Assembly: GCA_949317995.1 (NCBI GenBank)
Contig: OX439046.1
Location: 40,522,002 to 40,586,001 of the forward strand
Length of the DNA stretch: 64,000 bases
Direction of reading: 5' to 3'
From: Acholoe squamosa
Lineage: Eukaryota; Annelida; Polychaeta; Phyllodocida; Polynoidae
The notes under the pieces are model-generated. The model made no database searches. It saw nothing but the letters and a program-made list of their open reading frames with translations, and had not been told where the DNA came from. Positions 10,125 to 20,527 of the stretch are shown piece by piece. Position 1 is the stretch's first letter. The number at the start of each line of letters is the position of its first letter. The translations under genes were made by a program, and so were the position numbers.

Positions 10125-10339
10125 AAACAAAGAAACACACACTTGGCAAACAATCCATGTTCATGTAGCCAGCTAATTGCCAGACCTCTAATACAGAAAT
10201 AGTAGAGGACCTACCCTATACGTCTCATCGTGGTAACTACATGCATACCTCAAGTGGCAACCTATAATTACACTCCCCCCAGGGGAATATTTGCTGAGTC
10301 TGCAGTGTAGGGCCGTATCTGCATGCTTAATGTAATCAT

Positions 10340-10657
10340 TACGGATAAGGTGGTTTAACGACTTCACATTGCCTTGTGCCTCAGCACGGATAAGGTGGTT
10401 TAACGACTTCACATTGCCTTGTGCCTCAGCACGGATAAGGTGGTTTAACAACTTCACATTGCCTTGTGCCTAAGCACGGATAAGGTGGTTTAACAACTTC
10501 ACATTGCTTTGTGTCCAGCACGGATAAGGTGGTTTAACGACTTTATATTGCCTTGTGCCTCAGCACAGATAAGGTGGTTTAACAACTTCACATTGCCTTG
10601 TGCCTCAGCATGGATAAGGTGGTTTATGACTTCACATTGCCTTGTGCCTCAGCATGG
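10340..10657. repeat. 45-bp minisatellite, about 7 units
   Basis: Units of GCACGGATAAGGTGGTTTAA plus CGACTTCACATTGCCTTGTGCCTCA. Since 45 is a multiple of three, the minus strand gives a 15-residue periodic open frame (10188-10457, SLNHLIRAEAQGN-type). This is an artefact of the array. Confidence 0.95.
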
Positions 10658-11393
10658 ATATCCTTTGATAACACCCACAAGTTATGAATTATCCATTAAT
10701 TACTTGTTCAATATACATAGGGCACTAGAGCCCAGCCAGTCCATATGGTGCTACACAGACATGTAGTGAATTGAGTAACAGGTCCTATTAGCGTGCAGCA
10801 CTCTTATCACAAGATGTGAAACCAAGTGTGATAATTCTCAGTGCTGACCAATGCGAGTGCTCCTTTGTATTTATCTCAAGTTAATTTAGTCAAACATCTT
10901 CAAAATTCCATTTATTTGGCATTAGAAATTATCTTATTATACTCAGCTTATATAACCGAAAGTAGAACATATTTGATTTTTAAAACTGTCTTAGAACCTG
11001 TTATATAAGTGTTATGGGCATATTATATACAAGTATGTGTTTGATCAGCATTCTATGTATGGAGCTATTGAGAGATATCCATTAACTGTCCGCCTATTGG
11101 GTCTTTCACTCTACACCCTATGCCAGTCGCTCCTGTAGGAGATACCAGACTAGGGCAATATTGGGACATTTATAGACTCACACACCAATACCTTGTGGAA
11201 CTATGCCTGTCTGTTTTTACGGGGATGCAGTAAGTGGAGGCTGAATTACTGTAGTAGCCTCCATCAACCTTTCACTATGACCTGCCAGTGGAGGCCGATT
11301 TACTGTAGTAGCTGCCATCAGCCTTTCACTATGAAGACAAACGATGAAAACAATTGCAAATAGCCTGGTGCTGCTGCTGCACCCGCCGTAACC

Positions 11394-11621
11394 ATGGTAC
11401 AGGGGCTTAAAGTTACCAATAAATCACAGCTAAATATCCGCTTATATTTCATAGTTATATCAAATGTAGATGGCCTGCATGAATGCGGCATCTGCATACA
11501 TATCGCATTGCAATCATGGGCATGTGTTAAAGCTGATGGGGGTAAGGATAAGAATCTAAAACATAGATGTAGCCACTATGTTTGTCAGATTAATACTCAG
11601 AATATGGATGCCACATGGTAA
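11394..11621 (+). other. 75-codon open frame, unrecognised (duplicate B)
   Basis: The same predicted peptide as 9897-10124, in the second copy of the tandem duplication. No family recognised; likely non-coding. Confidence 0.15.
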
Positions 11622-11836
11622 AAACAAAGAAACACACACTTGGCAAACAATCCATGTTCATGTAGCCAGCTAATTGCCAGACCTCTAATACAGAAATAGT
11701 AGAGGACCTACCCTATACGTCTCATCGTGGTAACTACATGCATACCTCAAGTGGCAACCTATAATTACACTCCCCCCAGGGGAATATTTGCTGAGTCTGC
11801 AGTGTAGGGCCATATCTGCATGCTTAATGTAATCAT

Positions 11837-12250
11837 TACGGATAAGGTGGTTTAACGACTTCACATTGCCTTGTGCCTCAGCACAGATAAGGTGGTTTAA
11901 CGACTTCACATTGCCTTGTGCCTCAGCACGGATAAGGTGGTTTAACAACTTCACATTGCCTTGTGCCTAAGCACGGATAAGGTGGTTTAACAACTTCACA
12001 TTGCTTTGTGTCCAGCACGGATAAGGTGGTTTAACGACTTTATATTGCCTCAGCATGGATAAGGTGGTTTATGACTTCACATTGCCTTGTGCCTCAGCAT
12101 GGATAAGGTGGTTTATGACTTCACATTGCCTTGTGCCTCAGCATGGATAAGGTGGTTTATGACTTCACATTGCCTTGTGCCTCAGCACAGATAAGGTGGT
12201 TTATGACTTCACATTGCCTTGTGCCTCAGCACGGATAAGGTGGTTTATGA
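11837..12250. repeat. 45-bp minisatellite, about 9 units
   Basis: Same family as 10340-10657, with extra units in which 'TTTATGACTTC' replaces 'TTTAACGACTTC'. One unit is shortened. The extra copies show array-length change after the duplication. Confidence 0.9.
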
Positions 12251-12253
12251 TAA

Positions 12254-12387
12254 AGGGCCACATCCACTGCCTACGGATGGACCATCAGGGAGCATCATTT
12301 ATTTTCAATTCATTTCTATTGGGGAATATTAGATGAAGGAACAGAGATGGTCCATCCCTGGACAGTGAGTTGAGTCGATGTGGCCCT
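12254..12387. mobile_element. GGGCCACATCCACTG-type MITE, degenerate
   Basis: Ends AGGGCCACATCCACTG and, inverted, GATGTGGCCCT; arms include GGATGGACCATC/GATGGTCCATCC. Related to the TTAA-flanked element at 7875, but no intact TTAA pair remains. It abuts the 45-bp array. Confidence 0.6.
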
Positions 12388-12824
12388 GAAAAATGGGTCT
12401 CATTTTCTACAAAAATGGCATCAAAATAGCATCAAACCCCTTCTGAGTGATTTATTAATCAATGGTGTTTTCCTGAAGAAACATGGAATAAACGCAAAGA
12501 TTGAATTCGACCAACATCCCTATATCTTCATTTACTAAGCATTATGATGAAACCCCAGTTGAGGACATATATTGATACCATGTACGATTATGTACTTAGC
12601 TCAGGTACATACATGCCTTGAAACGGCAACATGGTTTGGGGCATTTTGTATATTGCAGACAAGGAATCCCTGTGGTTTGGCGCACAGCCGTTATCTCATT
12701 TGACAGAGTGGTACCGTTCTCACGAGCCCTCAGTCCGTACATGTGTGTATGTGACACGGCCTTAGTGTGTGTATCAATGCGGCTGCCATTACATACATGT
12801 GTTAATTCACTGTGAGATAAGACG
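12388..12824. other. No gene seen
   Basis: About 440 bases between two related MITEs. Open frames cross it on both strands without domain or splice support. Confidence 0.3.
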
Positions 12825-12920
12825 TTAAGGGCCACATCCACTGCACACGGATGGACCATCCTTGTCATATAGATTTTCCTCAGACAAATGAATGGTAAAT
12901 GAAGTGGATGTTGCCCTTTA
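12825..12920. mobile_element. Short TTAA-type MITE
   Basis: TTAA at 12825-12828, then GGGCCACATCCACTGC. The right end, AAGTGGATGTTGCCC, is followed by TTTA at 12917-12920, a one-base-changed duplication. Shares ends with 7875 and 12254. Confidence 0.6.
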
Positions 12921-13976
12921 GTTTGTACTCCATCCACTGGCACCACCACTTCCCACCCAACTATGGTTGTCAGCGGTTTGGTTGTCAGCGATTGAGCTGA
13001 GGGTTTCCCATCTCCCTCTGTCAAGGGATTCGACCTTAAAATAATTGCAAACACAACTGCGCCATCTACGAGGACGGAGTCACACTAAACTGAATTGACC
13101 ACAGAGGATAACATGGCCCTTGTGGGGGCCTTAGACTGTTGCCTGGCAGCGTTACGGTGTAGCCACTAGGGTAGGTTCACCAGTTCCGGACATACGATTT
13201 CATTACAAAATTGACGACCTTTCTTCATTATATAACTATGGTTAAAATTCATCTGTGAGGTATACAAACGTACCTATGGAGATTAATGATCAAACTCAGA
13301 GAATCAAACTAATGAAATTTCACCGTAAGTCGGACATTCGGACAGTGAAATGTTTGGTGTATCCCTGATGAATCATGTAATCAATATATTCTTTTCCTGG
13401 GAATAAGGGATACCCCTATAACTCTGTGATTAAACATGGATGGGTAATGTGTGGCTCCTGCTTGTAATATTAAGTCTAAAATGTCGAAGAGACTGATGTA
13501 TATAGTCCTGCTTTGGGGCTATGAAGTGACAAGATATGTTGGCATTGTTCTGTCAGTAAGTTTGATAAATCTATACATGGACACCTAAGGGATTATAACA
13601 AATCTCTATGAGCATAGATGTCATAGTGCATAAAGGAAAATTATTTCGTTTTCTACCAGAAAAGGTGATTGGCATTGAAACTCTATGGAATTGTGTCCAG
13701 CAATGTAGACGTTCTTTAATTGATATTTTTGAAGCCATAAAATAACTTCATGTGATCTTTACTATAGAACCAACTTTTACCATATTCACAGATGTTGAGG
13801 TGATCAAAGGTGTCCGACTCAAGGTATGTGTCCGTCTCAGGATGAATCTACCCTATATGGGCCAGAGCCCATGGCTGTTACAGCAGCACCAGGTACTAGA
13901 GTGTTTGTGTGTGTGTGTGTGGGGGGGGCTTAGCAGTGACAAGGTGGGTGTACATAGTGAAATGGGTAGGGCTTAC
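12921..13976 (-). other. Probable start of first intron of minus-strand gene; otherwise unassigned
   Basis: If 13977-14160 is a first coding exon, this stretch is the start of its intron 1. It holds a GT run and G run at about 13904-13928. I could not find the next exon here or further left in the window. Confidence 0.35.
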
Positions 13977-14160
13977 CTCCGATGATGTGGTCTGGTACCC
14001 GGTTCTCGAACTTATTGGTGCCATCCGCCATATCCATGGAGGGCATAATCTCCTCCTCCTGTTCCTGTGGGGCCTTAACCTCTTCTTCCGCCTCTTCTTC
14101 CTCTGCCTCCTCTGCCACCGCTGCCTCGACTACAGACCCGGGGAGGCTGGGCACTGACAT
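13977..14160 (-). CDS. First coding exon of an unidentified gene, acidic N-terminus
   Basis: Read on the minus strand, an ATG at 14160-14158 opens 61 codons plus one base, then a donor CGGAG|GTAAGC at 13977/13976, close to the ideal animal 5' splice site. The start is supported by an in-frame TAG seven codons upstream and by the GC-rich upstream region. The peptide begins MSVPSLPGSVVEAAVAEE, has a Glu-rich segment (about residues 17-37), and ends NKFENRVPDHIIG. The acidic stretch suggests a disordered, soluble N-terminus; there is no signal peptide or membrane segment. Later exons would lie at lower coordinates, but none could be found among the repeats, so the gene probably runs off the left edge with long introns. 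I do not recognise the family. An open frame on the opposite strand (13982-14500) is its Ser/Ala-rich shadow. Confidence 0.6.
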
Positions 14161-14420
14161 CGACAACGGAGGGAAAACCTACTACTGCAGCCCTTACTCT
14201 CTATCTCCCTCTCTGTCTTTCCCCGTCTCCCGCCCGATGAGCCGACTGCTGGCTCATCCACCCCTCTCCACAGGCGCCCCCGCCATTCGAACCCCCCTCC
14301 CACCCCTCCCACCCACTCCCAGCTCGCTGCAGCCAATCAGCGCCCGTCCAAACCGTCAGCCTCAGTGCACAGAGCGGGCCAGTCCTGAACGCTTAGGTTT
14401 AGCAGCAAATGAAAGAATCA
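14161..14420 (-). promoter_or_regulatory. GC-rich promoter and 5' UTR of the minus-strand gene
   Basis: Immediately upstream of the ATG at 14160 the sequence becomes unusually GC-rich for this window. It carries CCACCCCTCC/CCCACCC boxes at about 14293-14320 (Sp/KLF-type) and CCAATCAGCG at 14333-14342 (CCAAT box, NF-Y-type). No TATA box is evident. The composition and motif order fit a TATA-less promoter. The transcription start cannot be placed by reading. Confidence 0.5.
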
Positions 14421-14998
14421 TCATCTCTTACTTGGCTTTCTGTGTGTGTGAAAAGCTAGTGATCATAGGATTTCTTAAGACGTTTTGCAGTCTGCCCTGA
14501 TGGTATACATTAGGGCCTACATAGTTGAACTTAAAATACTTCAGTACACAGTACTTCTAATTCTCGGGTTGAAATAATAAAGGCCGTCTATATTGATTTT
14601 TCTTAATGCTTAGAGTGTGGTTTGCCTGATCAAAATCACGATATGTCCATTTATCATTCAATTAATAGACGCCTTTAAGAACTTGTGTAAGAGATATAGA
14701 TGCGGCATGGAGAGGTAGTTCTGGAATTAATCCCCCCAGCTAGATAACAAAGTACCTAAGGTACACATTGTACCTCTGAGTACGGCAGCACACAATGTAC
14801 CCGTGTTTCGGGTACCCCTAATCTTATAAGCGAAGAACCAACTTCAAAGTGTATTACACAGATAAAGGCATCTCGGCAAAGGGAGTGTAATGGAATGATA
14901 CTACATTACATCTTTTGAGCAGGAGCTGTGTCATCCAAGTTTGATCTCAATCTCTAAGTCAACATTGTACAACAAATTAAATTCCTCCCCAATAATGA
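14421..14998. other. No gene seen; upstream of promoter
   Basis: About 580 bases of mixed sequence with GGTACC-containing imperfect palindromes at about 14750-14820. No gene supported. Confidence 0.3.
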
Positions 14999-15664
14999 AA
15001 AGTGCCCAATCCCAGAGTGTCACATGTAAGTAGCATATATGGAAACAGTGCCCAGTCCCCGAGTGTCACATGTAAGTAGTATATGGAAACAGTGCCCTGT
15101 CCCAGAGTGTCACAGGTAAGTAGTATATGGAAACAGTGCCCAGTCCTAGAGTGTGACATGTAAGTAGTATATGGAAACAGTGCCCAGTCCTAGAGTGTGA
15201 CATGTAAGTAGTATATGGAAACAGTGCCCAGTCCTAGAGTGTGACATGTAAGTAGTATATGGAAACAGTGCCCAGTCCTAGAGTGTCACATGTAAGTAGT
15301 ATATGGAAACAGTGCCCAGTCCTAGAGTGTCACAGGTAAGTAGTATATGGAAACAGTGCCCAGTCCTAGAGTGTGACATGTAAGTAGTATATGGAAACAG
15401 TGCCCAGTCCTAGAGTGTGACATGTAAGTAGTATATGGAAACAGTGACTAGTCCTAGAGTGTCACAGGTAAGTAGTATATGGAAACAGTGACTAGTCCTA
15501 GAGTGTCACATGTAATTAGTATGGAAACAGTGCCCTGTCCCAGACTGTCACAGGTAAGTAGTATATGTAAACGGTGCCCTGTCCCAGACTGTCACATGTA
15601 ATTAGTATATGGAAACAGTGCCCAGTCCTAGAGTGTCACATGTAAGTTGTATATGGAAACAGTT
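14999..15664. repeat. 44-bp minisatellite, about 15 units
   Basis: Units of GAGTGTGACATGTAAGTAGT plus ATATGGAAACAGTGCCCAGTCCTA, with GTGTCACA and GTGTGACA variants interspersed. Each unit contains CATGTAAGTAG or CAGGTAAGTAG, which resembles a 5' splice donor (GTAAGT), so the array contains around fifteen donor-like sequences. Confidence 0.95.
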
Positions 15665-16326
15665 TTAAAAGAGGTAACTCATGTTCTATTTTAGAACAAT
15701 ATTAAGGATTACGAGTCAGAGATGAGATCTGAGTTACTTTCCATCATTTCACACAGGGATTCTAAGCATAGTCGGGCTTTCAATATGTATTCGATGAGGC
15801 AAACTTAAGTACATGCGAGCCTGGGGACAGGCAGTGACAAAAAAGATTTACTGACTCAGTATTTACTGACTCAGTATAGTAATTGGTCAATTCTTAACAA
15901 GCCTGGCCACAACTACCCTAACCAGACATGTATAAGATGGAAAACTTCGGAAGATGCTAATAGGAATATTTTTCCAGGTGACTGAGCTTTCCATAATTGC
16001 CAATCAACAGCTGGTGCCATAATTTCACGTCAGATGGCACTATGGGCGTGTCCACATCATACAATCAGATCGATGAGATTAAGATTATGCAGGGGTCAGA
16101 AGCAACACGACTTGGGAGAGGGCAGCAGTTTAAGTTCCTTAAGTGAGGCGTGCTGTCGATACTAAGCATCGCAATGAGGCACTTTGACATTTTAAAGAGT
16201 TTATCGGCAAGGAAGATTCTGAAGATTTGGAAGGGGCGAGAGCAGAACATATTTGCCCCTCCCACATGTCTGGGGTGGGGAGGGAGGTGGGGGGTCCCTG
16301 GCCCCTGTGCCCCTGTCCCCCTTCAC
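15665..16326. other. No gene seen
   Basis: Contains a short direct repeat (TTTACTGACTCAGTA, about 15848 and 15863) and a G-rich tract at 16270-16300. No confident gene. Confidence 0.3.
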
Positions 16327-16414
16327 TTTCCCCAGAATATGTAGCTCGTATTCTTCAGGGAGCTGTTCTAATCTCTTGTGCAGGTGGTTCTCCACCTTGC
16401 CAGGTATTTTATCT
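16327..16414 (-). CDS. Candidate internal exon, unidentified
   Basis: On the minus strand, an AG at 16416-16415 is followed by 88 bases open in one frame, then a donor-like AAA|GTGAAG at 16327/16326. The peptide includes KVENHLHKRLEQLPEEYELH, balanced and charged, unlike the repeat-derived frames. Composition and codon choice look protein-coding. The acceptor has only a weak pyrimidine tract, and the frame could continue into a Pro-rich tail to 16201. It lies 2.2 kb upstream of the first exon at 14160, so it would belong to another transcript or to an alternative upstream start. Family not recognised. Confidence 0.3.
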
Positions 16415-16949
16415 CTAAGTCATTTGTGGCTATATGAAGTCATGAAGTGACGAATTTATAGGTAGCGCAATCTACCTTCCTGTATTCCTACCTGATTAGC
16501 CACAGCTGAGTTCTAATCAGTATCGACTAAGTAAATACTACTACATTTAGTACTGTGCCTGGACAGTGCACTAAATTGTTCCGTTTCTACTTCATCAACA
16601 AAGTATTATGAAGCTGGACCAGTTGTGATGTGCATTCAGGATAAGCTCGGAGTAGAAAGTAGTAAGGGCTCGCAGGGCTAACATATAATTTAGGAGTGTG
16701 GACTCGGGACTTTGCAGGGCCCAGATGAGCTGAGCGTCCACTCTACCACCTCTCCACATGCTTCCTGCCTCAGTCTCAAAGCTGGCCAAATATTTGATGT
16801 GGGATTGAGTCCATGAGGACCCCAACTAAACCTCCGAGTGGGAAAGACATTGATCAGTGAAAGTTGGTGAGACACATCCCTTACCATACAGATCAATGGT
16901 AGGAATGTACTACATGAGGCGCAGACCCACAGGGGCTACTAGACTGTAA
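16415..16949. other. No confident gene
   Basis: Two minus-strand frames (16595-16825 and 16690-16896) are open but lack convincing splice sites or domains. Confidence 0.3.
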
Positions 16950-18095
16950 ACCTCTATGTCCTCTAGTGTACAGCTACAATGTACCATGGTATTCAGTGGT
17001 ACAAAAACCTCTTTGTCCTCTAGTGTACTGCTACAATGTACCATGGTATTCAGTGGTACAAAAACCTCTTTGTCCTCTAGTGTACTGCTACAATGTACCA
17101 TGGTATTCAGTGGTACAAAAACCTCTATGTCCTCTAGTGTACTGCTACAATGTAACATGGTATTCAGTGGTACAAAAACCTTTTTGTCCTCTAGTGTACT
17201 GCTACAATGTACCATGGTATTCAGTGGTATAAAAACCTCTTTGTCCTCTAGTGTACTGCTACAATGTACCATGGTATTCAGTGGTACAAAAACCTCTATG
17301 TCCTCTAGTGTACTGCTACAATGTACCATGGTATTCAGTGGTACAAAAACCTCTATGTCCTCTAGTGTACTGCTACAATGTACCATGGTATTCAGTGGTA
17401 CAAAAACCTCTATGTCCTCTAGTGTACTGCTACAATGTACCATGGTATTCAGTGGTACAAAAACCTTTTTGACCCCCCCCCCAGTGTACTGCTACAATGT
17501 AACATGGTATTCAGTGGTACAAAAACCTTTATGCCCCCTAGTGTACTGCTACAATGTACCATGGTATTTAGTGGTACAGAAAACCTCTATGTCCTTTAGT
17601 GTACTGCTACAATGTACCATGGTATTCAGTGGTACAAAAACCTTTATGCCCCCCAGTGTACAGCTACAATGTACCATGGTATTCAGTGGTACAGAAAACC
17701 TCTATGTCCTCTAGTGTACTGCTACAATGTACCATGGTATTCAGTGGTACAAAAACCTTTATGCCCCCCAGTGTACTGCTACAATGTACCATGGTATTCA
17801 GTGGTACAAAAACCTCTATGTCCTCTAGTGTACAGCTACAATGTACCATGGTATTCAGTGATACGAAAACCTCTAAATCCTCTAGTGTACTGCTACAATG
17901 TACCATGGTATTCAGTGGTACAAAAACCTTTTTGACCCCCCCCCCAGTGTACTGCTACAATGAACCATGGTATTCATTGGTACAAAAATCCCTATATCCT
18001 CTAGTGTGCTGCTATAATGTACCATGGTATTCAGTGGTACAAAAACCTTTTTGCCCCCCCAGTGTACTGCTACAATGTACCATGGTATTCAGTGT
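16950..18095. repeat. 57-bp minisatellite, about 20 units
   Basis: Units of CTCTATGTCCTCTAGTGTAC plus TGCTACAATGTACCATGG plus TATTCAGTGGTACAAAAAC. The unit is 19 codons long and free of stops in several frames, giving long open frames on both strands (for example 252 residues plus, 16956-17714; 177 residues minus, 16910-17443). Late units contain a C run (GACCCCCCCC) that shifts phase. The three competing repeat peptides argue against coding. Confidence 0.95.
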
Positions 18096-18202
18096 TAGAA
18101 AAAAAAACAATGCTGCCATGAGACAGGTTAAGGTGTTATGAGATGTCATCGGATTGTTCCACAGATTATTCAGTTGATACAACTGTAGGGGCAGTAATTC
18201 CC

Positions 18203-18445
18203 CGTACCTGGTGGAAATACTGAGTGGTCCCACCTCGCGAGGGGGATCTCTGGAGAGCTCGGTACCAGTTAATCACTGCCCCCTAGTGTGCGTATCATAC
18301 CGATCCAGGTGTAGTTGGAAGGTAGAGAATGTCAGGCCAGGGGAAGTAGCTCAGGGGTAGAGCTTCCGCTTCGAAGTTGGAGGGTCCCTGGTTCGAGTCC
18401 CGGTTTCTCCATGACATTTTCCGCTGACCACTACATTGGTGAAGA
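18203..18445 (+). repeat. Third copy of the repeat carrying the tRNA-like gene
   Basis: Contains 'CCTCGCGAGGGGGATCTC' and GAGCTCGGTACC upstream, then CATACCGATCCAGG, GTAGTTGGAAGGTAGAGAAT and the tRNA-like sequence. In the 1.9-2.4 kb pair the first block follows the tRNA-like part, so this copy is circularly permuted relative to those. Confidence 0.8.
18340..18411 (+). tRNA. tRNA-like gene in repeat (copy 3)
   Basis: Same 72-nt fold and CGA loop as copies 1 and 2. One substitution changes the T stem (CCTGG instead of CCGGG), creating a mismatch that weakens it. The same downstream TTTT run is present. Confidence 0.45.
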
Positions 18446-18978
18446 AACCGAGCATCCTAACGCAATCACGGATTGAAGGTACGGGAACCCCGTATCTTAA
18501 CGCAATCATGGATTGAGGACTCGGGAACTGGGCTGATATGATACAGATGACGCTTTGACTAATTCGGTAATCGTACCGGTACATCCACTGGGAAGTCAGG
18601 AGTGCCCCAACACTGCTTGATAAAGCCTCAATTTCCAGGTAACTGGTTTGAGGGGGAATGCCGGGTGCTAGTGGATGGTGGTTGAAGCTGATGGGGTGAT
18701 ATCTATTTAACACAGAACCTTGATAATACAACAAATTGTATAGATTGGATGATATGAGTTAATGTCTTATGTAGTGGTGATCAAAGTCAAAGGGGGCTCT
18801 GTATTAATTGAGTACCAAAATGTTCCTCTACTGATGGTATAGACCAACTGTCTCAAACTTTCCTTTTGCCAAAGAATAAGAATATTGACTTAACAGCTCT
18901 TACAAACTCTATATCGAGTTTCTGAATTGAATCTTGCCTCGTTTTGTTGCAGAATGAATGAATGAAACCAATATCCAA
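18446..18978. other. No gene seen
   Basis: A short imperfect direct repeat (TAACGCAATCAYGGATTGA, about 18458 and 18496) is the only structure noted. Confidence 0.3.
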
Positions 18979-20171
18979 TAGGGTAGATTAACCTAAAGAC
19001 GACCATTCCTGTGCAGGTTTTCAATAAGGGAAATGCAGTAGCTAATATCTTTGAGTCTAATAGGTCCTTAGTGTTCCCCAAGGTACTAAGTGAAAGACAA
19101 TTATTTGGGCTTTTTGACCAATTACCCTTCTCAAATCCATGTGTAAAGTTTATCTATTGTTTTTTTATCATTTCTAAGACCATCTTAGTCTATTTTCACC
19201 TTGAGATGACCACCTTGCACCCTGAGTGGACCACTTGATAAGTACCCTTTTAATGGCACTATGATCATTAAACTATTATTTGAAAAAAAGTGTCTTCTAT
19301 AGATATGCAGTAAAATGGCGTAATTAAAACTATTGCCTCATAAGAAAATGTTTTTACATGTTTTTACAGTGACTCAATTAGATTGGAAATTGGAGGTAAT
19401 TTTATGGCCATGGATATTATAAATCTCATCAAAATAGAAGTGGTATTTCCAACCCTGCATTATAGAGGCCTTGTTTTTAATGTTCTTTTAAAGACCTTCA
19501 ATATGGACTATAATAATCCATTCCTTAACTTTATCATCACAATCTCAGTACCAAATACTTCCTCTATGCAGTAATAACCATAGCATTACAGTAAAGATTG
19601 AAATGTATGCATCAGAGCATAATCTAGTGAAGATTTCTATCCCAAACTATTCTGGCCATGAATCTTGTGATGTAATCCTACATAATCATAGGTTTCTATT
19701 CAATTAAATGTACAAATAGGTGTATAAGGAGTGGTCAACTCAAGGTGAAATACTGGTCATCTCAAGGTGAAATCGGTATGTTCTAGGAAATGAGTCCTAT
19801 ACAGAAAGTATTTAACATTTCTGCACTTTTCCTATGCTATCATTTAGCAAAGATAATTATCAATTCCTAGAGTCAAAATGTTGTAAATGTGAGCACTTGT
19901 CATCTTAAAATTATCAAACCAAAGTTGGAGAATTCTGATGAAATGGCCAGCTGGTCATGGTAAAAACCATTCAAACATGGGAACTTTAGTGTATTATCAT
20001 GATTGACAATTACTTCATATATTCCAGAACATCATTGTGTGGGGTACTATAACACATCTATTTCAATAATATTAGGGTTCAAGACCAATACAATACATGT
20101 GAGAGTGAGAAAATCTAGCTGACAGGTGGTCGACTTTAGGTATGTGGTCGTCTTTAGGTTAATCTACCCTA
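18979..20171. mobile_element. 1.19-kb DNA transposon remnant, TA-flanked
   Basis: Inverted ends of 24 bases: GGGTAGATTAACCTAAAGAC then GACC at 18981, and its reverse complement ending at 20169. TA flanks both sides. Just inside, 'CACCTTGAGATGACCACC' on the left and 'GGTCATCTCAAGGTG' on the right give a second inverted layer. A TA duplication is typical of Tc1/mariner-like elements. Short open frames inside (19011-19238, 19383-19574) show no transposase motif, so it is non-autonomous or decayed. Confidence 0.75.
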
Positions 20172-20527
20172 TGTGCATATCTGATACCTGACTCATCTCC
20201 TGTCCCGCTCCGATCTGTTAATAGCAATGATCTGAATGAAGCAAGTATTGTACGGGAAAATTATATTTGTATCAAATCACGTGTAGGATGTCAGTTATCG
20301 CTGTCTTTAATTATATTGTAGACTAATATGGAAAATGCATGCACAGAACGCCCAAGATTAGTGCTCAACATGACTAGGAGTTTGGCTGTCAGTGAAATTT
20401 GGAACGTCTATTAGTGTTCAGATTAACACTAATTCGGTCTGGCAGAAATGCATGCTTCAGGAGGCCCAGCCACATTGAACACCTCTGTGAAACCTGACGT
20501 CTCACACCAATCACAGTGGGGACACCT
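20172..20527. other. No gene seen
   Basis: No recognisable feature apart from 'GACGTCTCACACCAATCACAG' at about 20498, part of which recurs at about 21775 and 21855. Confidence 0.3.

Larger units (their letters stand above)
8804..10660. repeat. Tandem duplication (older), first copy
   Basis: Aligned with 10661-12250. The offset is 1857 bases at the left end, drops to 1551 past the foldback insertion, then to 1497 where this copy has one extra 54-bp unit. The drop of 306 equals 304 bases of insertion plus a 2-base duplication. The left part is the inverted relative of 2872-4524. Confidence 0.9.
10661..12250. repeat. Tandem duplication (older), second copy
   Basis: Partner of 8804-10660. It lacks the 304-bp foldback element, has two 54-bp units (11234 and 11288) and a longer 45-bp array. 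Scattered substitutions show it is older than the 30-42 kb duplication. Confidence 0.9.

Noticed and set aside
12596-13054. 152-codon minus-strand frame
   Set aside because: It crosses the TTAA-type MITE at 12829-12916 and shows no recognised domain or splice pattern.
13982-14500. 172-codon plus-strand Ser/Ala-rich frame
   Set aside because: Antisense shadow of the Glu-rich exon and its GC-rich promoter; no splice or domain support.
16910-18141. Open frames of 252, 177, 180 and 107 residues
   Set aside because: All are readings of the stop-free 57-bp minisatellite in competing frames on both strands.
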